A stretch of 64,000 nt of DNA from Gammaproteobacteria bacterium (GTDB lineage: Bacteria; Pseudomonadota; Gammaproteobacteria; Burkholderiales; Nitrosomonadaceae): positions 28,007-92,006 of the forward strand of contig JAUIIB010000007.1 in assembly GCA_030431985.1 (NCBI GenBank). The letters are read 5' to 3'. The notes under the pieces are model-generated. The model had not been told where the DNA came from. It saw only the letters and a list, made by a program, of their open reading frames with translations, and made no database searches. Shown piece by piece: positions 18,261 to 25,450 of the stretch (its first letter is position 1; each line of letters starts with the position of its first letter). The position numbers were made by a program, and so were the translations under genes.

Positions 18261-18317
18261 ATGCTTAAGCGACTTACAATTTTAGTTATCTTATTCCATT
18301 CGCACAAAACATCCTAA
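18261..18317 (+). CDS. Possible 18-aa peptide or truncated gene start
   Basis: Preceded by GGGAGAATAAAG, a good Shine-Dalgarno sequence at normal distance. The frame reads MLKRLTILVILFHSHKTS then stops. Basic residues followed by a hydrophobic run look like the start of an exported or membrane protein that has been cut short. It ends 12 bases before the nuclease-like gene, which itself lacks a visible ribosome binding site, so translation of the peptide could help the next gene to start. May equally be a relic. Confidence 0.3.
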   Translation: MLKRLTILVILFHSHKTS

Positions 18318-18329
18318 CAAATCAATGAT

Positions 18330-19178
18330 ATGGCTTTTCCTTCTGGATTTTTATTCAGTTCTGAAGATCACTTTATTGAGACGTTCGTTATTCCATTGCT
18401 CAACCGTTTAGGATACTCTCTTGTTCTGAACTACCATGGTTCGACGGAATTTGGAAAAGACCTGATCATTGGCGAATTTGACCGCTTTTCGCACGTCCGA
18501 TATCATGGAATTCAGGTCAAATATGTACCGTCTATTGGTCTTACGGCAACTGATGATTTGATTCGCGATTGTCAGCAGGCATTCAAAAATCCATTTCGAC
18601 ATCCTCAAACAGGTCACGAACAGCGTATCAGTACGTTCTACGCAATTAACGGTGGCTCGATCTCTGATCAATCGAAAACTCATTTCTTTGCCAGCGTTCA
18701 ACATGATTATGGAGACAATGCGCGTCTTCTTGATGGAAAGGCTCTAATCCAACTTGATCGTTCGGCGACCATTATTGGCGTGGAGCCAGTTCGCTCCGCC
18801 TTACTTGGTCTTCTGCATGAAATGAAATTTAACTTGCTACTCGTTGACGGTATTTGCAATACCCTAAAACAGATGATTGAGGCGGAAGGACCCTATCCGA
18901 TTCAGAGACTTAGTTGTGATGCTACCAGTAGCTACTTACAACGACCTCATGGTTCAATAATTCAACATTTCGATCTCTTGCAGCAATATTGGCAGTATAC
19001 AACTATCTTCAATCGTATTGTCGACTCGATTGACGGCCCAATTTCTGCTGTCGGCTTCAAGGAACATCGTGCGAAAGGTGCTTATGATCTTCGTGATCAA
19101 ATCAAAAGCGCGACAAATCAAATTTTGCCCTTGGTTTCGTCGCAAATCAATCAACTAGGGCCACTTGTGACACCATGA
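18330..19178 (+). CDS. Orphan protein with PD-(D/E)XK nuclease-like N-terminal domain
   Basis: 282 residues, no named family recognised. The first 70 residues show the restriction-endonuclease-like (Mrr-type) pattern: an acidic helix SSEDHFIETFV, then E40-F-G-K-D44 with strand LIIGEFD, then GIQVKY with Q62 and K64. This E-...-GxD-...-QxK arrangement is the catalytic core of many DNA-cleaving enzymes. The remaining 200 residues are mixed alpha/beta without a known motif. No methyltransferase, helicase or other defence gene is next to it. The context (a palindromic element before, a strong terminator after, no operon) suggests an acquired single gene. Confidence 0.6.
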   Translation: MAFPSGFLFSSEDHFIETFVIPLLNRLGYSLVLNYHGSTEFGKDLIIGEFDRFSHVRYHGIQVKYVPSIGLTATDDLIRDCQQAFKNPFRHPQTGHEQRISTFYAINGGSISDQSKTHFFASVQHDYGDNARLLDGKALIQLDRSATIIGVEPVRSALLGLLHEMKFNLLLVDGICNTLKQMIEAEGPYPIQRLSCDATSSYLQRPHGSIIQHFDLLQQYWQYTTIFNRIVDSIDGPISAVGFKEHRAKGAYDLRDQIKSATNQILPLVSSQINQLGPLVTP

Positions 19179-19313
19179 TCTACATAACAATCTGTTTAAT
19201 TGGAGCCATGCGTACCGATAAGCTAAAGCGTTATTACTGCAACAGGAATTGTCGTTCTATCTCACCGTCCGCTTTGGCTCGATGCCTGTATTTCCCATTA
19301 ACTCACTAAGAAC

Positions 19314-19370
19314 AGCGAAAAACAATGATCCAAAATTGAGATCATTGTTTTTCGCTGCCTTCTTTTTACG
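19314..19370 (+). terminator. Strong intrinsic terminator after the nuclease-like gene
   Basis: A perfect 17-bp stem: AGCGAAAAACAATGATC at 19314-19330 pairs with GATCATTGTTTTTCGCT at 19340-19356 across a 9-base loop, followed by a T-rich tract (TTCTTTTT). It lies between the end of the plus-strand gene at 19178 and the end of the minus-strand P460 gene at 19415, so it can separate the two converging transcripts. Confidence 0.8.
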
Positions 19371-19414
19371 AATTGCGTTTCAAGTACTCTCCTTTTAAGT
19401 CAAAACCAAGTGAC

Positions 19415-20041
19415 CTACCTACCACCCGTTCCTGCTTCACCACGTGCTTTACCGGCACGCAATACCGGGTAATACTGGGTAAAAACATGATCTGTTGCGG
19501 CATTGGCTTGATGGCAGCTTAGGCAGTTTTCACCGGCCTGTACACCCGCGCTGCGATGAAGATTCGGGCTATCTTCAATGGTAAAACGAAAAAATCCCCA
19601 GTGTCCGGACGCATCTGGAAACCGTGTTTTACTTTTCACCATCGCTTCCAGTCCGATATAGTCGCCTTGGAAATAACCGTTACCACTCACAGCCTGTTTG
19701 CTGCCAACGCTCACCAGTTCTTTGACAATAATGGTTTTCTCTGGAAATTCACCCGCGGTTTTCCAGTGTTCCCAGCTGACCGGATCGATATAAACATTAT
19801 GGAACTCGGGAAAAGCGGCTTTGCCGTTATTCATATCATTTGGTGTCAACGGACTGCCGATATAAATCCATTCACGGTAACCCATCGGTCGCTGCAAATT
19901 CCCTTGTTCATCGAACACCGCGTATCGTTCCACATCTTCAGCAGTTTTTTCAGCCTTGGCCGCAGTGATAACACCTATCGATAGCGTGAGTAATGCAATG
20001 GCCGGAATCAAAAAACTTGAATTGAATTTAAATTGAATCAT
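19415..20041 (-). CDS. Cytochrome P460
   Basis: Periplasmic mono-haem c-type cytochrome known from ammonia oxidisers, whose haem is cross-linked to a lysine; the characterised enzyme converts hydroxylamine and NO to N2O. A Sec signal covers residues 1-30 (cleavage near KAEKTAE). Family landmarks are YREWIYIGSPLTPNDMN, the helix SWEHWKTAGEF with K94 as the expected cross-linking lysine, and NGYFQGDYIGLEA. The haem motif is C173-L-S-C176-H177 near the C-terminus, followed by VFTQYYPVLRAGKA. GGAGA lies 7 bases before the ATG. It stands alone, divergent from a TetR gene, with three operator-like palindromes between them. Confidence 0.92.
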   Translation of the reverse strand: MIQFKFNSSFLIPAIALLTLSIGVITAAKAEKTAEDVERYAVFDEQGNLQRPMGYREWIYIGSPLTPNDMNNGKAAFPEFHNVYIDPVSWEHWKTAGEFPEKTIIVKELVSVGSKQAVSGNGYFQGDYIGLEAMVKSKTRFPDASGHWGFFRFTIEDSPNLHRSAGVQAGENCLSCHQANAATDHVFTQYYPVLRAGKARGEAGTGGR

Positions 20042-20105
20042 GATCGTTCTCCACTATTTGTAATAAACAACTTTTAAAAAACACCGTTTAATAAACACGC
20101 TTAAA

Positions 20106-20185
20106 GTAAACAGAACTGTTTACTTATCGGTAACTGTATACAGATCAGTTTACTCTGTCAAGGTTTTTTAAACAAATCGGTTTAC
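20106..20185. promoter_or_regulatory. Three operator-like palindromes between cytochrome P460 and tetR
   Basis: Site 1, 20106-20123: GTAAACAG-AA-CTGTTTAC, eight-base arms, perfect apart from the central pair. Site 2, 20136-20153: GTATACAGATCAGTTTAC. Site 3, 20168-20185: TTAAACAAATCGGTTTAC. Starts are 30 and 32 bases apart, about three helical turns, so all face the same side of DNA. Length and symmetry fit TetR-family operators. They lie in the 191-base space shared by the divergent P460 and tetR genes, as expected for a self-regulating TetR repressor that also controls P460. Confidence 0.7.
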
Positions 20186-20232
20186 TTCTTATAAAATAGT
20201 GAATTCAATACGCCAGAGACGATAAAACCGTC

Positions 20233-20796
20233 ATGCAAGAATCGCAGAAAAAACATCAAATTATTGAGGCCGCCTACCATTTGTTTAAAGCAAGAGGGTT
20301 TTACGCAACGGGCGTGGATTTGATCATGCAAGTCGCGCATGTCTCCAAGAGAACGCTGTATAAATATTTCCCGACGAAGAATGAATTAATTGTTGCCGTG
20401 CTCGCGTTTTACCGCTCGACTTACGCAGACCATTTAAACCGGATCGTCACGCAAAACGACAAAACCAGCCGGGAAAAAATGTTAATGATTTTTGAAGACG
20501 CCAAACAATGGTTTGAAGATGAAAATTTTCATGGTTGTCTGGCGGTCAATGCTATGGGTGAGTTTTCCGGTAAAGACCAGGCCATTGAGGACGCCTGCAG
20601 CGAATTTAAACGCTGGGAATTCGATATGCTGCATACGTTAACCAAGGATATCGCACCAAAGCAATCCGATATTCTCGCCTATAAATTGTTTGTGTTACTG
20701 GAAGGCATGTCTTCGATTGCGCAAGTCACAAAAGGAACATTTCCACTCGATATGACAAGCATGGCAGAAGACGTGATCAATAGCCACTCGCTGTAA
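20233..20796 (+). CDS. TetR/AcrR-family regulator divergent from cytochrome P460
   Basis: 187 residues. N-terminal helix-turn-helix: KHQIIEAAYHLFKARGFYATG then VSKRTLYKYFPTKNELI (about residues 8-55). The C-terminal ligand-binding half resembles the TetR C-terminal group with HGCLAVNAMGEF. It reads away from the P460 gene, and the three palindromes lie between the two starts. The ATG has only weak upstream purines. The inducer is unknown; a nitrogen oxide or oxidant is possible given the neighbour. Confidence 0.9.
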   Translation: MQESQKKHQIIEAAYHLFKARGFYATGVDLIMQVAHVSKRTLYKYFPTKNELIVAVLAFYRSTYADHLNRIVTQNDKTSREKMLMIFEDAKQWFEDENFHGCLAVNAMGEFSGKDQAIEDACSEFKRWEFDMLHTLTKDIAPKQSDILAYKLFVLLEGMSSIAQVTKGTFPLDMTSMAEDVINSHSL

Positions 20797-20891
20797 TTTA
20801 AATTGCAGTACCGGATTTCCACCGTTATTCTTTTTTTAACCCTTCCTGATTTATTGATAATATAAACAGTGACTTAGCCGAGGAGATGATC

Positions 20892-21470
20892 ATGGAAATT
20901 CAATCTTTTAGTCAATCCGTCAGAGCTTTAGCGCAGTCAGACAACAAAAAAGAAATAGGACCGATTGGTCGTCAAATGTCAGAATTTGCACATCGCAAGA
21001 ATGCTGAAAGGAAACATCAAGAAACAGCACAGACAGAACCTGAAGTAAACATCGACGCAGGTAGTGCGCCGCAATCACTGATATTGCAAGCTTCATTGAC
21101 GGGAATTAACGAAGCGCTACAGGATACCTTTGGTGAAACTGCAATCCAGATTCCCTTTGAAACAAACTTCGATCCTGATCCCGATTTAACCGCTGAAAGT
21201 ATCGTTTCCTCAAGTACAAGTATTTTTCCGTCATTCTTGGAACAACATCCCGAACTCAGCCGGGATGAAGCACTAACTGCCTTCGCCGGTACAATCAAAA
21301 CGGGGCTGGAAACGGGATTTTCTGAAGCCAAAGATGTTTTGGCAAGCTTGAATGTACTGCTCAACGGCGATACCGAGCAAACAATTGATAAAACCTACGC
21401 ACTTGTTCTGGAGAAATTACAGCATTTTATCGATAGCTTGAGCAATCACGATGAAACGCGCGAAACCTGA
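20892..21470 (+). CDS. DUF5610-like protein
   Basis: 192 residues, cytoplasmic, no signal. The C-terminal half has the DUF5610 pattern: TAESIVSSSTSIFPSFLEQH, then IKTGLETGFSEAKDVLASL and IDKTYALVLEKLQHFID. The first 60 residues are polar and low in complexity. The function of the family is unknown. I chose the ATG at 20892 because AGGAG lies 6 bases before it; the ATG at 20886 directly abuts it. Single gene. Confidence 0.7.
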   Translation: MEIQSFSQSVRALAQSDNKKEIGPIGRQMSEFAHRKNAERKHQETAQTEPEVNIDAGSAPQSLILQASLTGINEALQDTFGETAIQIPFETNFDPDPDLTAESIVSSSTSIFPSFLEQHPELSRDEALTAFAGTIKTGLETGFSEAKDVLASLNVLLNGDTEQTIDKTYALVLEKLQHFIDSLSNHDETRET

Positions 21471-21552
21471 GCATAATCTCTAACGCTGCCAATAATTCAC
21501 TGGCCCAGACCTTAGTTTTTGGGTCTAATTGGGAACCCAATAATCGACGCAA

Positions 21553-22938
21553 TTAATCTGGCTCAAACCAGGCCAGTTTCTGATGCAAGCGCACGACTTC
21601 TCCGACGATAATCAGTGTTGGGGCGACAAGCTGTTCAGCAGCAGCCCGTTCAGGCAACGTTTCCAATGTTCCGGTCACAACTTTCTGAGTCTGCTGTGTA
21701 CCTTGCTGAATAATCGCAGCGGATGTATTTGACGGACAACCATGGGCAATGAGTTGCCGACACAGAACCGGCAGACCGAGCAAACCCATGTAAATAACAA
21801 CCGTCTGATTCGGTTGCGCCAGCATTTGCCAGTTGAGATCCAGAGTGTTATTTTTCAGATGACCGGTAACAAAAATACATGACTGTGCATAATCACGATG
21901 TGTCAGCGGAATACCTGAATAAGCCGCCACGCCCGATGCCGCGGTGATACCAGGCACCACCTGAAACGCAATGCGATGACTCGCCAGAGTTTCGATTTCC
22001 TCGCCACCACGTCCGAAAATAAACGGGTCGCCTCCTTTAAGCCTCAGCACACGCTTCCCCTCCCGCGCTAACCGGACCAACAACTGATTAATAGACTCCT
22101 GATCCATAGTGTGACGACTGCGCTCTTTTCCCGCGTATATCCGGTCCGCGTCACGCCGTACCATCTCCAGTATTTCTGGAGACACCAATCTGTCATAAAT
22201 CACCACATCGGCCTGCTGCATAAGCCGCATGGCACGAAACGTCAGTAAATCGGGATTACCGGGCCCAGCCCCCACCAGATAGACTTCACCTGAGGATTCA
22301 TCGTCATCCTCGTTTTTCAATAATTGCTGGAAATAATCTTGCGCCGCCTTGTCTTTGCCGGACAATACCATTTCGGCAAAAGGCCCTTGCAATGCTTTCT
22401 CCCAGAACAAGCGCCTGCGCTTCTGATGTGTGAAATGCTGCTTAACCTGCCAACGAAGTTGCCCCGCATACAGAGCCAGACGGGCGTACGCATGTGGAAT
22501 CAACGTTTCCAGTCGCGCACGCAGCAATCTTGCCAGCACGGGTGATTGCCCTCCACTTGATATGGCGATCATCAACGGCGAACGGTCGACGATGGCAGGC
22601 ATAACAAATGTGCATAGCTCGGGGTTATCGACTACATTAACGGGAATGTTTTTAGATTGCGCGGATTCCGACACTTCTCGATTGACAGCTGCATCATCAG
22701 TTGCTGCAATCACTAACACACAGCTATCCAGATAGCTCGGGTCAAACGCCTGTGCATGATGAACAATTGCTTGCTGCTGACGCAGCGCATCCAGCGCCTC
22801 ATTTAACGACGGCGAAATCACATGCACAACCGCGCCGGCCTGTCGTAATAAAGTTACTTTCCGCAACGCAACCGAACCACCGCCAACAACCAGGCACGGT
22901 TTATTTTTGACGTTTAGAAAAACAGGTAGAAAATCCAT
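21553..22938 (-). CDS. cysG: Sirohaem synthase CysG
   Basis: Trifunctional enzyme converting uroporphyrinogen III to sirohaem, the cofactor of sulfite and assimilatory nitrite reductases. The N-terminal NAD-dependent dehydrogenase/ferrochelatase (about 1-210) has VVGGGSVALRK at residues 17-27. The C-terminal SAM-dependent methyltransferase (about 215-455) opens with VYLVGAGPGNPDLLT and has RLKGGDPFIFGRGGEE and VVPGITAASG. I chose the ATG at 22938 (MDFLPVFLNV), which matches the family start; a GTG at 22971 would add 11 residues and overlap the toxin gene. It lies 29 bases downstream of the ParE gene. Confidence 0.95.
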   Translation of the reverse strand: MDFLPVFLNVKNKPCLVVGGGSVALRKVTLLRQAGAVVHVISPSLNEALDALRQQQAIVHHAQAFDPSYLDSCVLVIAATDDAAVNREVSESAQSKNIPVNVVDNPELCTFVMPAIVDRSPLMIAISSGGQSPVLARLLRARLETLIPHAYARLALYAGQLRWQVKQHFTHQKRRRLFWEKALQGPFAEMVLSGKDKAAQDYFQQLLKNEDDDESSGEVYLVGAGPGNPDLLTFRAMRLMQQADVVIYDRLVSPEILEMVRRDADRIYAGKERSRHTMDQESINQLLVRLAREGKRVLRLKGGDPFIFGRGGEEIETLASHRIAFQVVPGITAASGVAAYSGIPLTHRDYAQSCIFVTGHLKNNTLDLNWQMLAQPNQTVVIYMGLLGLPVLCRQLIAHGCPSNTSAAIIQQGTQQTQKVVTGTLETLPERAAAEQLVAPTLIIVGEVVRLHQKLAWFEPD

Positions 22939-22967
22939 GTATAAAGATTGAAAATCTGCAAACACGC

Positions 22968-23363
22968 TCACTTTGGAAGGTGGGGCATTTTTTCTTCTGA
23001 AAGAAGAGTGAAAATCTTGTCCAGTTCACGGCAAATAAGATAATTATTAGCCTTAAGAATTGCCGGTACATCACGAGTTTGCCGAATTAAAGCAACTATA
23101 ATGATGCGTTTCCTGCTGATCGGCACATAGACAATATAATGTTCCCTAACCGCATGAATCGTCAGGCCACTTGCTCCCGTCAAACCCCTCTTCTCCGCTA
23201 GAGACTTTATGTTTTTCGCAATATATTCAGCGCTTTCATGGAGGTCCGAGAAATATTGCGCTGTTAGCTCCTTTCCCCAACGGGATAACGACCATTGTTT
23301 TGCCTGACGAAAATCCCGCTCTGCAGTTGACGTTAAAATATATTGTCTGCTTTTTCTCGCCAC
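22968..23363 (-). CDS. ParE/RelE-superfamily toxin
   Basis: 131 residues with the ParE pattern: ILTSTAERDFRQAKQWSLSRWG at the N-terminus and the HYIVYVPI-KRIIIVALIRQTRD core strand pair. Toxins of this family inhibit gyrase (ParE) or cut mRNA on ribosomes (RelE); the sequence is closer to ParE. About 30 residues longer at the C-terminus than usual. It begins with GTG, 5 bases after the antitoxin stop. Confidence 0.82.
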   Translation of the reverse strand: MARKSRQYILTSTAERDFRQAKQWSLSRWGKELTAQYFSDLHESAEYIAKNIKSLAEKRGLTGASGLTIHAVREHYIVYVPISRKRIIIVALIRQTRDVPAILKANNYLICRELDKIFTLLSEEKMPHLPK

Positions 23364-23368
23364 CGAGA

Positions 23369-23596
23369 CTAATTTTCTTTTGCAATATCCAAAATAGATC
23401 GATCAGAAAACCGACCATCACGGATATCATCTAATCCTTCCATGACATGCGTCACTGTTGCCTGTGATTCCATATCGCGACGAATCAAATCACGAATATA
23501 CTCACTTGGTGTCGCATACAGGCCTGCATCGCCTGAACGGGAATTCACATATTCACGTAATTCATCAGTTAATGATAAATTTAAACTGCTTGCCAT
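23369..23596 (-). CDS. ParD-like ribbon-helix-helix antitoxin
   Basis: 75 residues. SLNLSLTDELREYVNSRSG is a ribbon-helix-helix DNA-binding start, followed by YATPSEYIRDLIRRDMES, the ParD signature, and a disordered C-terminal tail that binds toxin. The ATG at 23596 has AAGGA 8 bases before it; the frame stays open upstream but without such a site. It is the first gene of the pair, and an inverted repeat lies just upstream. Confidence 0.85.
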   Translation of the reverse strand: MASSLNLSLTDELREYVNSRSGDAGLYATPSEYIRDLIRRDMESQATVTHVMEGLDDIRDGRFSDRSILDIAKEN

Positions 23597-23649
23597 CACT
23601 TTAATCCTTAAAAATATTAAATGCCTGCCTTTGTAAGAAAATAGCATCT

Positions 23650-23676
23650 ATGTCATATATCGTCAATATTCGACAT
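23650..23676. promoter_or_regulatory. Inverted repeat upstream of parD
   Basis: ATGTC at 23650-23654 and GACAT at 23672-23676 form the ends of an imperfect palindrome with AT-rich arms, 54 bases before the antitoxin start. Its place and size fit an autoregulatory ParD operator overlapping the promoter. Confidence 0.4.
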
Positions 23677-23786
23677 ATTAAACTGATAAATTGAGGTCAG
23701 CGTACATCAGTATCAACGCGCTTGACACGCTCAACCACACCTTCCTATTGAAATCTTACCGTGCTATGTTTATACAAACGTATAAG

Positions 23787-24524
23787 CTACTGTGCAAACG
23801 GATTTTGCCCCGCTTGCCCTGAAGCGGGCGGTGAGAACGGTGATGCGGGTGTCGATGACCCTGAACCCTGTGCTGAGCCTGTTGTACCTGTCGCAGCACC
23901 AAATGGCGATGAGCCGCCTCCGGAGGTGTTTTGTTGAGACTGACCGGACGACGTCTTATCCTTGCCGGCGCCCGCGTCCTTCGCATGAATAAACTGCCAG
24001 TCCTGGTAAGTCTCAGCCTCGGAAAACTTGGCATAATCTTCCGGGAAATTTTCCTTCTTCAACGGTGGCTGACTTGACATGCTGTACACACCTACGATCA
24101 CCTCGCGCATGCTTGCCACGCTGCTACCGGTCGCACTCGTATTACCCGAGGCGCTATTCTGCCCGCTGTTTTGCTGCTGAACCTGCTGTGCCGCATGATC
24201 CTCTTTGACAACTCCCCATTCATCCGTCAATGTCATGGGATCGATATACATTTTTCTTAAATGTCTAACCGGAACAGGCCCGCGTTTGTCTTCCAGCAAA
24301 TCTTTCAGTGATTCCGGGTACTGCCTCATACCGCTTAATTGATTGTTGTAATAAGACATAATAGCCTTGCGAAACTGATCGCCGATAAATAATAGCTCCA
24401 GCTCCTTTTCGCGCTGAATCTTGGTTTGCCACACCTGCCCTGTTGCCGCCATAACCACGCCGGCAACGGTCACGGCAAATAGTGCCCATAAATAAACAAA
24501 ACCTTTACTATCGGAGTGATTCAT
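23787..24524 (-). CDS. Pseudopilin-like protein with a Gln/Ser/Gly-rich tail
   Basis: 245 residues. After KGFVYLWALFAVTVAGVVMA, a pilin-type hydrophobic helix without the usual Glu at position 5 after the Gly-Phe, comes a globular part with SYYNNQ and YIDPMTLTDEWG, related to the other pseudopilins of the operon. From about residue 118 it is rich in Q, S, G and N, with two low-complexity blocks. Last gene of the secretion operon, starting 3 bases after the previous stop. Probably a minor or adaptor pseudopilin; exact class not assigned. Confidence 0.7.
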   Translation of the reverse strand: MNHSDSKGFVYLWALFAVTVAGVVMAATGQVWQTKIQREKELELLFIGDQFRKAIMSYYNNQLSGMRQYPESLKDLLEDKRGPVPVRHLRKMYIDPMTLTDEWGVVKEDHAAQQVQQQNSGQNSASGNTSATGSSVASMREVIVGVYSMSSQPPLKKENFPEDYAKFSEAETYQDWQFIHAKDAGAGKDKTSSGQSQQNTSGGGSSPFGAATGTTGSAQGSGSSTPASPFSPPASGQAGQNPFAQ

Positions 24525-24527
24525 TAT

Positions 24528-24926
24528 TTACCATTCTTCGTAAAACGTGCCATCCAACGCCCTGCCTGTAAAGCCGCTATGCACATCATAAACGCCGTCC
24601 TCATCGTCATTCGGCGAAGGCATCTCAATCCACGTGGTATCGCTCTCAGTCATCGGATCGATAGGAATATTACGCAAATAACGCTTATCGACTAGTTCTT
24701 CCAGATCAAGGGGATATTTACCGAAATCGGCATAAAACTGATCGATCGAATCACGCATGATTTTAAGATCCTGACGCAGTACGGCTTCTTTGGCTTTTTC
24801 AATTGAATTGAAATAGCGTGGCGCAACAATACTCAGCAGTGTAGCGATAATGGCCATCACAACCAGTAATTCGATCAGTGTAAATCCGTTTTGATTAAGC
24901 TTGCCCACTCGATACATCGAAACCAT
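24528..24926 (-). CDS. Type II secretion pseudopilin (GspG-like)
   Basis: 132 residues from this start. Type IV prepilin N-terminus NGFTLIELLVVMAIIATLLS with Glu 5 after cleavage at G/F. The following helix and YADFGKYPLDLEELVDKRYL resemble GspG, with IPIDPMTESDTTW in place of the calcium-binding loop. The frame extends to a GTG at 24938, overlapping the previous gene; I chose the ATG at 24926. Processed by a prepilin peptidase not found in this window. Confidence 0.82.
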   Translation of the reverse strand: MVSMYRVGKLNQNGFTLIELLVVMAIIATLLSIVAPRYFNSIEKAKEAVLRQDLKIMRDSIDQFYADFGKYPLDLEELVDKRYLRNIPIDPMTESDTTWIEMPSPNDDEDGVYDVHSGFTGRALDGTFYEEW

Positions 24927-24931
24927 CGGCG

Positions 24932-25441
24932 TCACCACTTTCTGTATTCAATACCGTTTAAACCCGTCGCCTCTGACAGGGAATAAACATCAAACACATC
25001 ATCACCCTCCTGCGGATTTTCAGCGGAACTTTCATAACTGCGCTTTCCCCAAGTTTCTGTCGCAGGTGTTTCTTCAATTCCCGCCACGTCCAATTCTTCA
25101 AACATCGGGTCGCGCGGCAGCCGTCTTAGAAAATAAATATTCCTCGGCTCAGGGCTTTTTACATCGGGAACGCCAATAACAAGATCCTCCAGCGTGGGTG
25201 GATAACCGGATTCATCTTCTTTTTTCTCAATGTGTCCGTCGTCCACTGCCTGCTTATAAGCATCGATAGCATTACGGATTTGGCGCAACACAATGCGCAA
25301 TTCCCGTTCTTGCTCACGTTTTACCATCAATTCACGCAGCGGCATGGCAGCCGTAGCCAGTATGCCCATAATCGCTACAACAATCATTAACTCGATTAAC
25401 GTAAAACCGCTTTGACTGGCCGAACGCTTCACGAAACGCAT
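24932..25441 (-). CDS. Type II secretion pseudopilin (GspG-like)
   Basis: 169 residues. Prepilin N-terminus SGFTLIELMIVVAIMGILAT preceded by basic residues, cleavage at G/F with Glu 5. A long helix with many charged residues (REQERELRIVLRQIRNAIDA) leads to SGYPPTLEDLVIG and RRLPRDPMFEE. Starts 9 bases after the secretin stop, with AGGACTC before the ATG. Overlaps the following pseudopilin frame or is separated from it by 5 bases, depending on the start used. Confidence 0.82.
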   Translation of the reverse strand: MRFVKRSASQSGFTLIELMIVVAIMGILATAAMPLRELMVKREQERELRIVLRQIRNAIDAYKQAVDDGHIEKKEDESGYPPTLEDLVIGVPDVKSPEPRNIYFLRRLPRDPMFEELDVAGIEETPATETWGKRSYESSAENPQEGDDVFDVYSLSEATGLNGIEYRKW

Positions 25442-25450
25442 GAGTCCTAT

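Noticed and set aside
21500..21545. Terminator between the DUF5610 gene and cysG
   Set aside because: Short dyads (AGACC/GGTCT, ATTGGG/CCCAAT) without a T run; too weak to call.
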